Assembly (NCBI RefSeq): GCF_014205295.1
Contig: NZ_JACHNF010000001.1
Span: forward strand, 3,782,001 to 3,846,000
Source of the DNA: Kribbella solani
GTDB taxonomy: Bacteria; Actinomycetota; Actinomycetes; Propionibacteriales; Kribbellaceae
Reading direction: 5' to 3'
DNA: 64,000 nucleotides
The position numbers were made by a program, and so were the translations under genes. This document shows positions 38,548 through 47,496 of this stretch, one piece after another (the stretch's first letter is position 1; each line of letters opens with the position of its first letter). The notes beneath the pieces were generated by a model that was given only the letters and a program-made list of their open reading frames with translations, was not told the DNA's origin and did not search any database.

Positions 38548-39486
38548 ATGAGTGAGGATCAGCCGTCTTGTTGTGCGCCGTCTCGGGTGGGTGACTCGGT
38601 GCCGCCGCCAGTACCAGGTGGGCGGGGTGCGCATTTGGTTGAGCAGGTTGTGGTTGGGGGTGGGGTTTTCGCGATGGGGAACCCCAATGGGGATGAGAAC
38701 GGCGGTGATGGGGAGCTGCCGGTTCATGAGGTTGAGTTGGGTGGGTTCAGGATTGACGCGACCAGCGTGACCAACGCGGACTTCGCGCGGTTCGTGGACG
38801 CCACTGAGTACAAGACCGAGGCTGAGATCTTCGGGTATTCGGCGGTGTTTCATCTTGCTCTGGCGGCTGAGCCGGACGAGGTGATGGGGCCGGCTTCGGG
38901 TACGCCGTGGTGGGCTGGGGTGCGCGGGGCCGACTGGCGGCATCCGGGTGGTTCGCGGTCGGATCTGGACGGGATCGAGGATCACCCGGTCGTACACGTC
39001 AGCTGGAACGACGCGGTCGCGTACTGCAAGTGGGCCGGCCGTCGGCTGCCGACGGAAGCGGAGTGGGAGTACGCGTCGCGCGGCGGCCTGGAGGGGGCGC
39101 GGTACCCGTGGGGCGACGAGCTGATCGGCGACGACGGGATCCACCGGTGCAACATCTGGCAGGGTGAGTTCCCGCGGAAGAACACCGAGGAAGACGGCTT
39201 CCTCACCACCGCCCCGGTCCGTACGTTCGAGCCGAACGGCTACGGCCTGTGGCAGACGGTCGGCAACGTGTGGGAGTGGTGCAACGACTGGTTCGGCCCG
39301 CGCTACTACAAGTTCTCCCCCGCCGCGAACCCGCCCGGACCGTCACTCGGCGCGGCCCGGGTGATCCGCGGTGGTTCGTACCTGTGCCACGACTCGTACT
39401 GCAACCGCTACCGCAACGCCGCGCGCTCGTCCAACACCCCGGAGTCCTCAATGGGCAACGCCGGCTTCCGCACCGTCGCCCTCTGA
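38548..39486 (+). CDS. Formylglycine-generating enzyme
   Basis: A 312-residue FGE-sulfatase domain protein. The copper-binding active-site cysteines are at 280 and 285 (SYLCHDSYCNRYRNAAR), and GNVWEWCNDWF and GFRTVAL complete the family signature. It converts a Cys in newly made sulfatases to formylglycine. Presence of both cysteines marks it as a true FGE rather than an EgtB-like relative. No sulfatase gene lies in the window, so its clients are elsewhere. Its last 39 bases overlap the convergent MFS gene. Confidence 0.92.
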   Translation: MSEDQPSCCAPSRVGDSVPPPVPGGRGAHLVEQVVVGGGVFAMGNPNGDENGGDGELPVHEVELGGFRIDATSVTNADFARFVDATEYKTEAEIFGYSAVFHLALAAEPDEVMGPASGTPWWAGVRGADWRHPGGSRSDLDGIEDHPVVHVSWNDAVAYCKWAGRRLPTEAEWEYASRGGLEGARYPWGDELIGDDGIHRCNIWQGEFPRKNTEEDGFLTTAPVRTFEPNGYGLWQTVGNVWEWCNDWFGPRYYKFSPAANPPGPSLGAARVIRGGSYLCHDSYCNRYRNAARSSNTPESSMGNAGFRTVAL

Positions 39487-40692
39487 AGTACGCGACCGCA
39501 AACCGGGCGTACTCGCCGCGACTCCGGCCACCGCGGCGATGCAGAGCAGCGCGCCGGAAACGAGTGACGTCACTGGTGAGGTGAATTGTGCGACCAGGCC
39601 ACCTCGGAGGTTGCCCAGATCAGGACCGGCCTGGCCGACGATCTGCTCCGCCGCGCTGACCCGCCCGAGCAGCTCCGGTGGCGTGTACAGCTGGATGATC
39701 GTGCTCCGCGAAACCACCGCGAGCGTGTCCGCCGCACCAGCCACCGCGAGGCAGACCAACGCGAGCCACGGCACCGGCGAGAACGCGAACAGCACCAGCG
39801 CGATCCCCCACGCACCCGAGCCGCACAGCATCACCACACCGTGCCGCGGCAGCCGGGTGAACGTCCCGGAGAACACCGTCGCGATCACCCCGCCGACGGC
39901 GATCGCGGTCAGGAACAGGCCGAGCGTACGCGGGTTGTTGCCGAACCGCTCCGCGTTGATGACCGGAAACAGACTGATCGGCATCGACAGCACGGTCGCC
40001 GCGAGATCGGTGATCAGCGCGCCACGGATCACCGGCGTCGAGGCGACGAACGTCAAACCGTCCCACACCCCACGCAGGCCGGGCTTCGCGGTGGACTCGA
40101 TCTGCATCCGGGGCAGACCCAGCACGCCGTACAACGCGGCGAGGAAGCTGACGGCGTCGATCAGGTAACACACCCCGACACCCCACGCGCCGATGATCAG
40201 ACCGCCGAGCGCCGGGCCGAGCAGCATCGCGCCCTGGAAACCGATCCGGTTCAGCGCGATTCCGGCGGCGAGCTGATCCCGGGTGAGCAGATGCGGAAGT
40301 ACGGTCCGTGCCACCGGTCCGGCGGTCGCGCCGAAGCACGCCTGGACGCCGATCAGCACGAGCAGTACGCCGACCGGCACCCGGCCGAACACGAGCTGAC
40401 TGGCCATCACACTCGCGACCAGCAGCTGACCGATCGTGGTGACCAGGTAGATCCGGCGGCGTTCGAGCCGGTCCACCAGCGTGCCGGCGAACAGGCCGAG
40501 CACGATCAACGGCAGCGCCTGCGCGAGCCCGACCGCGCCGGTCCAGGCCGGGCTCGACGTCTGGTCCCAGACCTGGAACATCACCGCGACGAAGGTCAGC
40601 TGCCCACCGAACCCGGACAACACCTGGCCGACCCACAACCGCCGGTACGCGACCACCCGCAACGGCCGCAGATCGATGAACGCCCCCTTCAC
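39448..40692 (-). CDS. MFS transporter, EntS-like
   Basis: A 414-residue transporter with 12 predicted helices; LRVVAYRRLWVGQVLSGFGG and LFAGTLVDRLERRRIYL are typical of the EntS/MefA-like exporters. GTG 40692 overlaps the stop of the MarR gene (GTGA) and has GGGGGA upstream, so both are one operon. It probably exports a compound sensed by that regulator. Confidence 0.85.
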   Translation of the reverse strand: MKGAFIDLRPLRVVAYRRLWVGQVLSGFGGQLTFVAVMFQVWDQTSSPAWTGAVGLAQALPLIVLGLFAGTLVDRLERRRIYLVTTIGQLLVASVMASQLVFGRVPVGVLLVLIGVQACFGATAGPVARTVLPHLLTRDQLAAGIALNRIGFQGAMLLGPALGGLIIGAWGVGVCYLIDAVSFLAALYGVLGLPRMQIESTAKPGLRGVWDGLTFVASTPVIRGALITDLAATVLSMPISLFPVINAERFGNNPRTLGLFLTAIAVGGVIATVFSGTFTRLPRHGVVMLCGSGAWGIALVLFAFSPVPWLALVCLAVAGAADTLAVVSRSTIIQLYTPPELLGRVSAAEQIVGQAGPDLGNLRGGLVAQFTSPVTSLVSGALLCIAAVAGVAASTPGLRSRTSEGDGAEAGVAH

Positions 40693-41294
40693 TCCCCCAC
40701 ACCTTCCACCTTCGCAACGCCGCCCGCCTCCGCTGCACCCTCCGGCTTCGCAGCACCGTCCGACTTCGCAGCGCCCTCCGCCTCCGCAGCACCGTAGAGC
40801 TTCGCGGCATCTTCCAGACCCGCCACGCCGGCCAGCTTGGCCGTGATGCGGTCGTGGAAGCTCTGCCGCTCCAGTGCCGCCTCGAGGTCGCGTACCACCT
40901 GGGTCAACGGGTACGGGAGCTCGGCGTCCAGCTCGGCCAGCGCGGCGTCGGTGGCAGACCACTCGGCGGCGAGCAGCTCGACCAGCTTCTTCGACTTGGC
41001 GGTCAGCGTGACCCGCTTGCTCCGGGCATCAGCTCCGGGCACGGTCCGCACCAGCCCCGCCGTACGCATCCCGGCGACCTTCTGGCTCAACGCCGAGTGC
41101 GTCCGGCCGGTCACCTCCGCCAGCTCGGTGATCGTCAGCGGTCCCTTGTAGTGCAGTTGCAGCAACTCGCGTACGTACGTCGGTTTGAGGCCGTCGATAC
41201 GCCGGTCGGTGTAGATCCGGGCGACGTCGGCATCCAGCCGGGCCAGCAACTCGTACAGCGGTCGCCAGTGACTCTTCTCGGTCGGGTCGTCCAT
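40689..41294 (-). CDS. MarR family regulator with repeat tail
   Basis: A 201-residue winged-helix regulator: LTITELAEVTGRTHSALSQKVAGMRTAGLV is the DNA-reading part. After residue 160 comes a tail of roughly 35 residues of AAKxxGAA-type repeats that is not part of the fold and resembles the low-complexity tails in other genes here. It heads the operon with the MFS exporter, and a 22-bp perfect palindrome lies 13 bases before its start, so autorepression is likely. Confidence 0.87.
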   Translation of the reverse strand: MDDPTEKSHWRPLYELLARLDADVARIYTDRRIDGLKPTYVRELLQLHYKGPLTITELAEVTGRTHSALSQKVAGMRTAGLVRTVPGADARSKRVTLTAKSKKLVELLAAEWSATDAALAELDAELPYPLTQVVRDLEAALERQSFHDRITAKLAGVAGLEDAAKLYGAAEAEGAAKSDGAAKPEGAAEAGGVAKVEGVGE

Positions 41295-41306
41295 GCCGGG
41301 ATCATA

Positions 41307-41328
41307 ACAGCACTTATATAAGTGCTGT
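41307..41328. promoter_or_regulatory. 22-bp perfect palindrome, probable MarR operator
   Basis: Half-site ACAGCACTTAT is followed directly by its exact reverse complement ATAAGTGCTGT. It lies 13 bases upstream of the MarR start (minus) and inside the shared gap with the TetR gene. The TATATA centre may also serve as a -10 element. Confidence 0.75.
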
Positions 41329-41334
41329 CACATT

Positions 41335-41403
41335 TTTACGATACGGCAGTTGCGTAAATGCCTTGGCACGGCTATCTTCTTTTCGACACCGCAGTAGCGA
41401 AAA
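41335..41403. promoter_or_regulatory. Two related 24-bp dyads, probable TetR operators
   Basis: TTTACG-N12-CGTAAA at 41335-41358 and TTTTCG-N12-CGAAAA at 41380-41403 share architecture, and 9 of the 12 centre bases agree (common core GCAGT). They lie 45 bases apart (start to start), the second ending 12 bases before the TetR ATG. Confidence 0.65.
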
Positions 41404-41415
41404 AGAGGGTGAGCG

Positions 41416-41982
41416 ATGGCAGCGCGAGGGCGGCCGCGGGATGCCGGCGTCGAGGGGCGGGTGCTGGCGGCGGCGATGAGCGAGATGCGCGCCCGCGGGT
41501 ACGACGGGATGTCCGTCGAGCGGATCGCCGAGCGCGCCGGGGTGGCCAAGACCACGCTGTACCGGCGCTGGCCGAGCAAGGCCGAGCTGGTGATGGCGAT
41601 GATCGCGCAGCTGACCAGCGCGGTCGCGTTCGACCCGACCGGGGACCCGCGGCGGGACCTGACCGAGTTCGTCGCCGGAATCGCCGGCGCCCTGGACTCC
41701 ATCCCGACCGCGCTGGTCGCCGACCTGGTCGCCGCGGCCGCCCGCGAACCCCGGGTCGGCGAAGGCGTCCGCGCCCTCTGGGCCGAGCGGCACGCGGTCG
41801 TCGCCACCGCGATCGGCCGGTTCCAGGACGAGGGCCTGATGCCGGCACACGCCGATCCCCGCGTCGTCGTCGACCAGCTCGTCGGCGCGCTGTACTACCG
41901 GCTCCTGATCACCGGCGAGCCGATCGATCCCGCCTACGTGAGGGCGCTGGTGCACAGCACCCTCGGACCGGAGCAGTCATGA
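41416..41982 (+). CDS. TetR/AcrR family regulator
   Basis: A 188-residue repressor. The HTH is MSVERIAERAGVAKTTLYRRWPSK at about 31-55; the C-terminal ligand domain resembles the TetR_C-type of PF16859. Purine-rich GAGGGTGAG precedes ATG 41416. The stop overlaps the SRPBCC gene start (ATGA). The twin dyads immediately upstream suggest autoregulation. Confidence 0.9.
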   Translation: MAARGRPRDAGVEGRVLAAAMSEMRARGYDGMSVERIAERAGVAKTTLYRRWPSKAELVMAMIAQLTSAVAFDPTGDPRRDLTEFVAGIAGALDSIPTALVADLVAAAAREPRVGEGVRALWAERHAVVATAIGRFQDEGLMPAHADPRVVVDQLVGALYYRLLITGEPIDPAYVRALVHSTLGPEQS

Positions 41983-42488
41983 AGAAGTTCCTTGTCGTTC
42001 TCGGCACCGTCATCGTGGTGATCGCCGCGTACACGGTCGTCACCGTCGTACGTCCGTTCGTGCTGCACACCGAGATCGAGATCGACGCGTCCCCCGAGCA
42101 GGTCTGGAACGTGCTCACCGACCGCGAGGCGTACCCGGAGTGGAACCCGTTCATCATCTCGTCGACCGGCGAGTTGAAGGTCGGCGGCAAGATCACCAAC
42201 GTCCTTCGCGACACCAAGGGCAGCGAAACCGCGTTCGACCCGACCCTGCTCGCGGTCACGCCGAACGAGGAACTGCGCTGGATCGGCAAGGTCCCGCCCG
42301 GCGCGATCTTCGACGGCGAGCACTCGTTCCGGCTGACCGCGCTGCCGAACGGGCGCACCCGCCTGGTCCAGGAGGAGAAGTTCACCGGCGCCGCCATCCC
42401 GTTCACCCGCTCGATGCTGAACAACACCATCAAGCCCCAGTTCGAAGCGATGAACCGCGCCCTCGCTGACCGGGCGAAGGCTAGCTGA
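41979..42488 (+). CDS. Membrane-anchored SRPBCC domain protein
   Basis: A 169-residue protein. An N-terminal helix (MKKFLVVLGTVIVVIAAYTV) anchors a START-like hydrophobic pocket domain (IDASPEQVWNVLTDREAYPEWNPF to the end). SRPBCC proteins bind or transform hydrophobic ligands. Translational overlap with TetR suggests the regulator senses what this protein handles. Its 3' end overlaps the convergent gene by eight bases. Confidence 0.82.
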   Translation: MKKFLVVLGTVIVVIAAYTVVTVVRPFVLHTEIEIDASPEQVWNVLTDREAYPEWNPFIISSTGELKVGGKITNVLRDTKGSETAFDPTLLAVTPNEELRWIGKVPPGAIFDGEHSFRLTALPNGRTRLVQEEKFTGAAIPFTRSMLNNTIKPQFEAMNRALADRAKAS

Positions 42489-43461
42489 CCGAGGGACTTG
42501 TTGCCTGCGGCACCAACAGCTTGGGTGCCGTAGTGAGGCCGACCGACCAGATGTCCTGGGTTCCGGAGGGGTTGCGGAGGGGGTAGAGGAGGGTGCTGTT
42601 GTCCCGCCAGACGGGCTGGTCGTCCAGTTGGCGGGACTCGGGTGGATGGGTGATCCGGTGGGTGGCGAGGTCGAGAACGGCGAGCCGCCAAGTACCCGGG
42701 CCGGTCTTCTGTTTGTACGCGATCCGGCGGCCGTCCGGTGACAGCGAAGGGCATTCGACGTTCTCGGCGATCGCGGTGCCGCGGTACGCGCGGTAGTCCG
42801 CCTCGATCAATCGGGTCCTGCCCTTGCTGGCCATGGTCGCGTAGAAACGGTTGCCGTCGGCACCGAAGGTGATGCCCCAGTAGTTCACGTCCGACGCGAA
42901 GTACCGTTTGCCGTCGACGAAAACCGCGAGTTCCTCGATCGTCTTCACGAGTCGCCCGGTGTTCACTTCGTACAGACCGGTGCGGGTGGAGAAGCCGGTG
43001 GCGGCGTACGAGTCACCGGTTACGAAGAGGGTCCAGTTCACGATCCGGCCATCGGGTGACACGCGGGCGCGGCTCGGCGTACCAGGCAGGGTTTCGCGAT
43101 GCCGTTCGTGCAGGTTCGCGTCCAGTACGAACATCTCGGTCAGCGGTGGTAGCGAACTGGGCTTCAAGCGCAGGCAGATCGCCGTACCGTGGGCGGCGGC
43201 GAAGCGGTCGCAGTGCAGTTCGCCGACGCGACGTGGCGTACCCGGATCGGCGACGGGTACGGCGGCCAGCTTGCCGGAGTCGGGGCCCGGCGCGAGGTTG
43301 CGGAAGAACAGGGTCTTGCCGTCGAGCAGCATCGGCTGACCGGAGACAACGGGCACGGCGTTTTCGGTGGCACCGCCGTCACGGGCCTGGATGACGTACG
43401 TGATCGCGCCGCCGATCAGCGCGAGGATGCCGATCGCGGTGACGATGAGGCGGCGGGTCAT
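42481..43461 (-). CDS. TolB/WD40-like propeller protein with N-terminal membrane anchor
   Basis: A 326-residue protein: an N-terminal helix (LIVTAIGILALIGGAITYVI), then a beta-propeller with SPDGRRIAYK and SPDGRIVNW repeats typical of TolB/PD40-like blades, outside the membrane. Function unknown, likely protein- or glycan-binding. I chose ATG 43461 because GGAGG lies seven bases upstream. A 39-bp tandem duplication supplies a second in-frame start at 43500 that overlaps the MFS stop, adding MTRRDLQTAGGTP. Confidence 0.65.
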   Translation of the reverse strand: MTRRLIVTAIGILALIGGAITYVIQARDGGATENAVPVVSGQPMLLDGKTLFFRNLAPGPDSGKLAAVPVADPGTPRRVGELHCDRFAAAHGTAICLRLKPSSLPPLTEMFVLDANLHERHRETLPGTPSRARVSPDGRIVNWTLFVTGDSYAATGFSTRTGLYEVNTGRLVKTIEELAVFVDGKRYFASDVNYWGITFGADGNRFYATMASKGRTRLIEADYRAYRGTAIAENVECPSLSPDGRRIAYKQKTGPGTWRLAVLDLATHRITHPPESRQLDDQPVWRDNSTLLYPLRNPSGTQDIWSVGLTTAPKLLVPQATSPSVS

Positions 43462-43528
43462 CGGCGTACCTCCGGCGGTTTGAAGATCGCGGCGGGTCAT
43501 CGGCGTACCCCCAGCGGTTTGAAGATCG
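43451..43528 (-). repeat. 39-bp tandem duplication at a gene junction
   Basis: Copies at 43451-43489 and 43490-43528 differ at two positions. Each carries the end of an FKP..VRR coding stretch, a ribosome-site region and an ATG. One copy keeps GGAGG; in the other it has changed to GGGGG. Confidence 0.9.
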
Positions 43529-44717
43529 CGGCGGCGATGGTGACTGCGAGCAGGGCGAGGGTGAAGGCGAGGATCGCCGGGCGGAGATCCCAGAGCGTCC
43601 AGAGCAGACCGACCGTGACGGCGGCGGCCATCCGGGCGAGCGCCTGCCCGGTCTGCAGGACGGCGAGCCCGCTGGCGCGCAGGTGTTCGGGCAGAAGTGG
43701 GCCGACCGCGGCCGGGAGTACGCCGTCGGTGGCGGCGTAGAAGACGCCGTGCAGCGCGAGGACGAGCCACCAGCTGCCGATCGGGCCGCAGATGATGAGC
43801 AAGGCAACGATCAGCGCGAGATGGCCGCCAAGGAAGACCTTCCAACGACCGATGCGATCTCCGAGCCGGCCGAGCGGAATGGCGAGCAGGAGGAACGTAC
43901 CGGCGGTTCCCAACGGGAGCAGGGGAAAGACGCTGGTCCCGATGTCCCAGCGGCGCTGCACGGCCAAATAGACGAACGAATCGGTGATCGTGAGCAGACC
44001 GAGACCAGCCGCCCAGATGCAGCACCGGCGAAAATTTGCCTCACGCAACAACCCGAGCGTCGTACGAATCGGCGCCGGTGCCTGAACAGGAGGCGGCGCC
44101 GGTTGGTCGCGAACGAACGAAACCAGCAGGATGACCGCGCACGTCGCCAATGCAAAGCTGGTCACGAAGACCGAGTCGTAGTTGTTGAGACTGGCCCACA
44201 GCACGAGCGTCGCGACCAACGGCCCGAGAAACGCGCCGACGGTGTCGAGCGCGCGGTGGACGCCGAAGGAACGGCCCAGGCTCGCCGGGTCGCTGCTCGA
44301 CGTGATCAGCGCGTCACGAGGAGCGGTCCGGATACCCTTGCCGGCGCGGTCGATCGCGAGTACCGCACCGATCGCCGGTACCACCGGGCCGGCGACCAGG
44401 AAGCCGAGCTTCGCGATCGCCGACAACGCGTAGCCGATGCCGGCGACGGTCTTCAACCGCCGCCAGCGATCGGCCACATGTCCGCCGACCAGCCGCAGTA
44501 CCGCGGTCGCACCGGCATACAGACCGTCGAGCAGGCCGAACTGCAGTGGGTTCAGCCCGAGCCCGAAGACCAGGTACAGCGGCAGGATCGCGGTCACCAT
44601 CTCGGCCGAGATGTCGGTCACCAGGCTGACGATGCCAAGGGCAACGACATTGCCCGGTACGTTCCTGACTGCCCGGCGTAACGGTGTCCGCGGCGGGCCG
44701 ACGGATGCGAGATACAT
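43497..44717 (-). CDS. MFS transporter
   Basis: A 406-residue transporter with 12 helices; ISLVTDISAEM-like opening (GIVSLVTDISAEMVTAILPL), GHVADRWRRLK, DRAGKGIRTAPRDALI are hallmarks of the MFS subgroup often labelled as drug or unknown-substrate exporters (YfnC/TrmD-neighbour type). ATG 44717 overlaps the stop of the phosphoesterase gene (ATGA), so the minus operon runs phosphoesterase, MFS, propeller protein. Confidence 0.85.
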   Translation of the reverse strand: MYLASVGPPRTPLRRAVRNVPGNVVALGIVSLVTDISAEMVTAILPLYLVFGLGLNPLQFGLLDGLYAGATAVLRLVGGHVADRWRRLKTVAGIGYALSAIAKLGFLVAGPVVPAIGAVLAIDRAGKGIRTAPRDALITSSSDPASLGRSFGVHRALDTVGAFLGPLVATLVLWASLNNYDSVFVTSFALATCAVILLVSFVRDQPAPPPVQAPAPIRTTLGLLREANFRRCCIWAAGLGLLTITDSFVYLAVQRRWDIGTSVFPLLPLGTAGTFLLLAIPLGRLGDRIGRWKVFLGGHLALIVALLIICGPIGSWWLVLALHGVFYAATDGVLPAAVGPLLPEHLRASGLAVLQTGQALARMAAAVTVGLLWTLWDLRPAILAFTLALLAVTIAAAIFKPLGVRR

Positions 44718-46303
44718 CAGTGGCAGGTGTACGTCGGGCTGCTGTCCAGGACCTTGCTGTCCAGCCCGATCAGCTGGGTGCTGAACGTCGTGTCGGTCAT
44801 CGACAGTTTGAGTACGCCGAAGTCCTCGATGATCTTCGCGGTCGCCGGATGCGCGGCGCTGACCGGGTAGAGCGGCGCACCGCCCATTCCGCCGATGATC
44901 TGGACCGGGCCGTTCGGATCCTTCGCCCCGGCGGCGTTCTGCGGCAGGAACCGTTCGTAGTGGTGGTCGTGACCGTTCAGGATCAGATCGGTCTTGGCGG
45001 ACACCAGCGTCTTCCACAACGGATCGGCGTCCGGGTTGTCGCCGTGATCACCGGAACTGAAACGCGGGTGGTGGTAGTACGCCGCGATGCAGCCCTTGGT
45101 GTTCTTCGCCAGATCCTGCTTCAGCCAGGTGAGTTGCGCCGGTTCGGCCAGCCCTTCTTCCTTGACGAAGTCGTTCGAATCCAGGGCAATGAAGTGCCAG
45201 TTGCCCATTTCCCAGCTGTAGTAGTTCTTCCCCTGCGGCGTGGCGATCGAGCCGAAGTACTTGTGGTACCCCTCGTACGGCGTGTTGTCGTACGTCTCGT
45301 GGTTGCCGGGGATCGGGTGGGTGATGTTCTTGAACTTCCCCCACGTCGTCGCGTAGTACTTCTGGAAGTCGGACAGATGCGCGTCGTCGTACTGGTTGTC
45401 GCCCATCGTGATCACGGCGGCCGGGTTCATCGCCTGGACCAGTTTGGCGGTCTTCGGGTGTACGCACTTCGAGTCCGATGCGGTGCAGCGATCCGCGATG
45501 TCACCGGCGGCCGCGAGTACGAACCCGCCGGTTCCGCCCGTACCTGTCGTGACTGCGATCGGTGCGGCCGCCGCGGACGTGTTGCCGGCCAGGTCGCGGG
45601 CGCGCACCGAGTACTGGTACGCCGTGTTCGCGGTCAGACCGGTGTCGTTGTACTGCGTACTCGCCGTGGACGCGATCACCTTGCCATCGCGGAGCACTTC
45701 GTACGCACTGACGCCGACGTTGTCGGTCGATGCGGTCCAGGTGAGCGCTACTGAGGTCGCGGTGGCGCCGGTGCTCTTCAGACCGGTTGGTACGGTCGGT
45801 GCCTGGGTGTCGCCGGAGGAGTCCTTCGTACCGTAGACCTCCAGCTCCCAGAGTGAGTAGCCGTAGGACGTGGCGCGTTGCGTACCGACCAAGCGGAGAT
45901 ACCTGCCGTGCGCGTTCAATCCGGTCAGGTCGTCGGTCGCTCCGTTGCCGTTCGCAACTTCCTTGACGGTGGTGAAATTGGCTCCGTCGTCGGAGACCTC
46001 GATCCGGTACGCCTTCGCGTACGCGGCTTCCCAGTTGAGCTTGACCCGGCCGACGGCGGCCGGCTGGCCGAGGTCGACGCGGAGCCATTGTGGATCGGAA
46101 CCTTCGGCACTGGCCCAGCGCGTCGACGAGTCACCGTCGACTGCCTTGGCCGCTGCCAGCGTGTCATCCTCGTTGCTTGAGGCAATGACAGGTCGGCCCT
46201 GCGAGAGCAGGGTGTCGGCGCTGGTTCTGGCGTCGGCGGCGGAACCACCGAGCGCGACGACCAGGCCGACGGGGAGCACCAGCGCGAGCAGGCGCAGTTT
46301 CAT
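44717..46303 (-). CDS. Secreted metallophosphoesterase with F5/8-type and fibronectin III domains
   Basis: A 528-residue exported enzyme. A signal peptide (MKLRLLALVLPVGLVVALGG) leads to a discoidin-like sugar-binding domain (about 35-160), a fibronectin type III module (about 168-255) and a calcineurin-like phosphoesterase (about 262-528). The phosphoesterase metal motifs are AAGDIAD, MGDNQYDD, IPGNHETYD, YYHHPRFSS and LNGHDHHYERF. It probably removes phosphate from sugar-linked or nucleotide substrates outside the cell. A palindromic site lies about 35 bases upstream. Confidence 0.9.
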   Translation of the reverse strand: MKLRLLALVLPVGLVVALGGSAADARTSADTLLSQGRPVIASSNEDDTLAAAKAVDGDSSTRWASAEGSDPQWLRVDLGQPAAVGRVKLNWEAAYAKAYRIEVSDDGANFTTVKEVANGNGATDDLTGLNAHGRYLRLVGTQRATSYGYSLWELEVYGTKDSSGDTQAPTVPTGLKSTGATATSVALTWTASTDNVGVSAYEVLRDGKVIASTASTQYNDTGLTANTAYQYSVRARDLAGNTSAAAAPIAVTTGTGGTGGFVLAAAGDIADRCTASDSKCVHPKTAKLVQAMNPAAVITMGDNQYDDAHLSDFQKYYATTWGKFKNITHPIPGNHETYDNTPYEGYHKYFGSIATPQGKNYYSWEMGNWHFIALDSNDFVKEEGLAEPAQLTWLKQDLAKNTKGCIAAYYHHPRFSSGDHGDNPDADPLWKTLVSAKTDLILNGHDHHYERFLPQNAAGAKDPNGPVQIIGGMGGAPLYPVSAAHPATAKIIEDFGVLKLSMTDTTFSTQLIGLDSKVLDSSPTYTCH

Positions 46304-46335
46304 GCGACACCTCCGGGGGCGCGGAGTTCTGAATT

Positions 46336-46354
46336 GTTAGGAAGGTTACCTAAC
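46336..46354. promoter_or_regulatory. Inverted repeat upstream of the secreted phosphoesterase
   Basis: GTTAGG and CCTAAC separated by AAGGTTA. TTAGGAAA-type dyads of this kind often precede secreted hydrolase genes in actinomycetes (from memory). It may be the site of the LacI protein encoded on the other side of the gap. Confidence 0.5.
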
Positions 46355-46401
46355 AGTTAATGCCAGGTAAAGCCCTCTTCGCGGTTGCCTTGAAAATGCG
46401 G

Positions 46402-47430
46402 TCAGCTGAGCGGCGTGGTGGTGGCGCGGTGGACCAGGCGGGCCGGGACGACGATCTCCTGGGGCTCGCCGGTCGGGCCGTCGGTGATCTGGGCGGTGAG
46501 CAGCGCGGTGATGCGGTCGGCCATCTCGGCGTGGCCGGGGCTGACCGTGGACAGCGCCGGGACCAGGTACGCGGCCTCGTCGATGTCGTCGAAGCCGATC
46601 ACCTGGACATCCGCCGGTACCCGCAGCCCGGCGTCGGCCAGCGCCCGCAGCGCGCCCATCGCGACCACGTCGTTGAGGGCGAACACCGCGTCGAACCCGA
46701 TCCCCCGATCGAGCAGCGCGCGAATCCCCTCGTACCCGTCCTGAAGCCGGAAACTGCTCCGGATGTTCAACCTTGGATCAACGGGGACGGCCGCCTCGGC
46801 GTGGGCCAGCGCGTAGCCCTCCGCGCGCAACGCCGGCATGTTCGCGGCGCCGTCGGGCTCGCCGCCGAGCATCGCGACCCGGCGGGCGCCGGTCGCCAGC
46901 AGGTGCGCGGTCGCCTGGCGGGCACCGTCGACGTTGTCCATCATCACGTGGTCGAAGCGGGACGGCAGCGCCCGCTCCCCGATCAACACCACCGGCGCGT
47001 CGGTACGGAGCTGGCCGAGCTCGGCCGGGTCGATGTCGACCACGCTGAGGATCAGCCCGTCGTACATCCGCAGCCGGGAGAACGCGACCGCCTCCATCTC
47101 CCTCTCGCGGCTCGCGCCGGTGCGCTCGACCACGACCCGCAGGTCATGCGCCTCGAACCGGTCCGCCAGCCGGCCGGCCAGTTGCGCGAAGTACGGGTTT
47201 TCCAACTCAGGTACGGCCAGGCCGACCACGCCCGTACGCCCCGCTCGGAGGTGCCGCGCGGCCAGGTTCACCTGGTAGCCGAGCTCGCCGATCGCGGCCA
47301 GTACCCGCTCCTTGGTCTCGGCACCGACCCGGGGCCGGCCGTTGATCACGTTCGACACCGTCATCGTGGACACCCCCGCGGACCGCGCCACATCGGCCAT
47401 CGTCACCACGGTGGACGCCTTCTGCCGCAT
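46402..47430 (-). CDS. LacI family transcriptional regulator
   Basis: A 342-residue repressor: HTH TMADVARSAGVSTMTVSNVINGRPRV, hinge LRAGRTGVVGLAVPELENPYF, effector domain to the end with VQVIGFDDIDEAAYL. ATG 47430 follows GGGGA and removes an unlikely leader. It is encoded upstream of, and in line with, the phosphoesterase operon, and is a reasonable candidate to act on the GTTAGG/CCTAAC dyad in the gap. Confidence 0.9.
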   Translation of the reverse strand: MRQKASTVVTMADVARSAGVSTMTVSNVINGRPRVGAETKERVLAAIGELGYQVNLAARHLRAGRTGVVGLAVPELENPYFAQLAGRLADRFEAHDLRVVVERTGASREREMEAVAFSRLRMYDGLILSVVDIDPAELGQLRTDAPVVLIGERALPSRFDHVMMDNVDGARQATAHLLATGARRVAMLGGEPDGAANMPALRAEGYALAHAEAAVPVDPRLNIRSSFRLQDGYEGIRALLDRGIGFDAVFALNDVVAMGALRALADAGLRVPADVQVIGFDDIDEAAYLVPALSTVSPGHAEMADRITALLTAQITDGPTGEPQEIVVPARLVHRATTTPLS

Positions 47431-47496
47431 GTTCCCCACCCTACGGAAGGCATCCGCGGCGACGTCGCACCGCACGCCGCGAACCCCTGACGCCGT

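Noticed and set aside
36658..39144. An 828-codon open frame on the minus strand across the LLM oxidoreductase and FGE genes
   Set aside because: Only its last 211 codons encode a recognisable SGNH hydrolase. The rest is antisense to two genes with clear family motifs and has no domain of its own.
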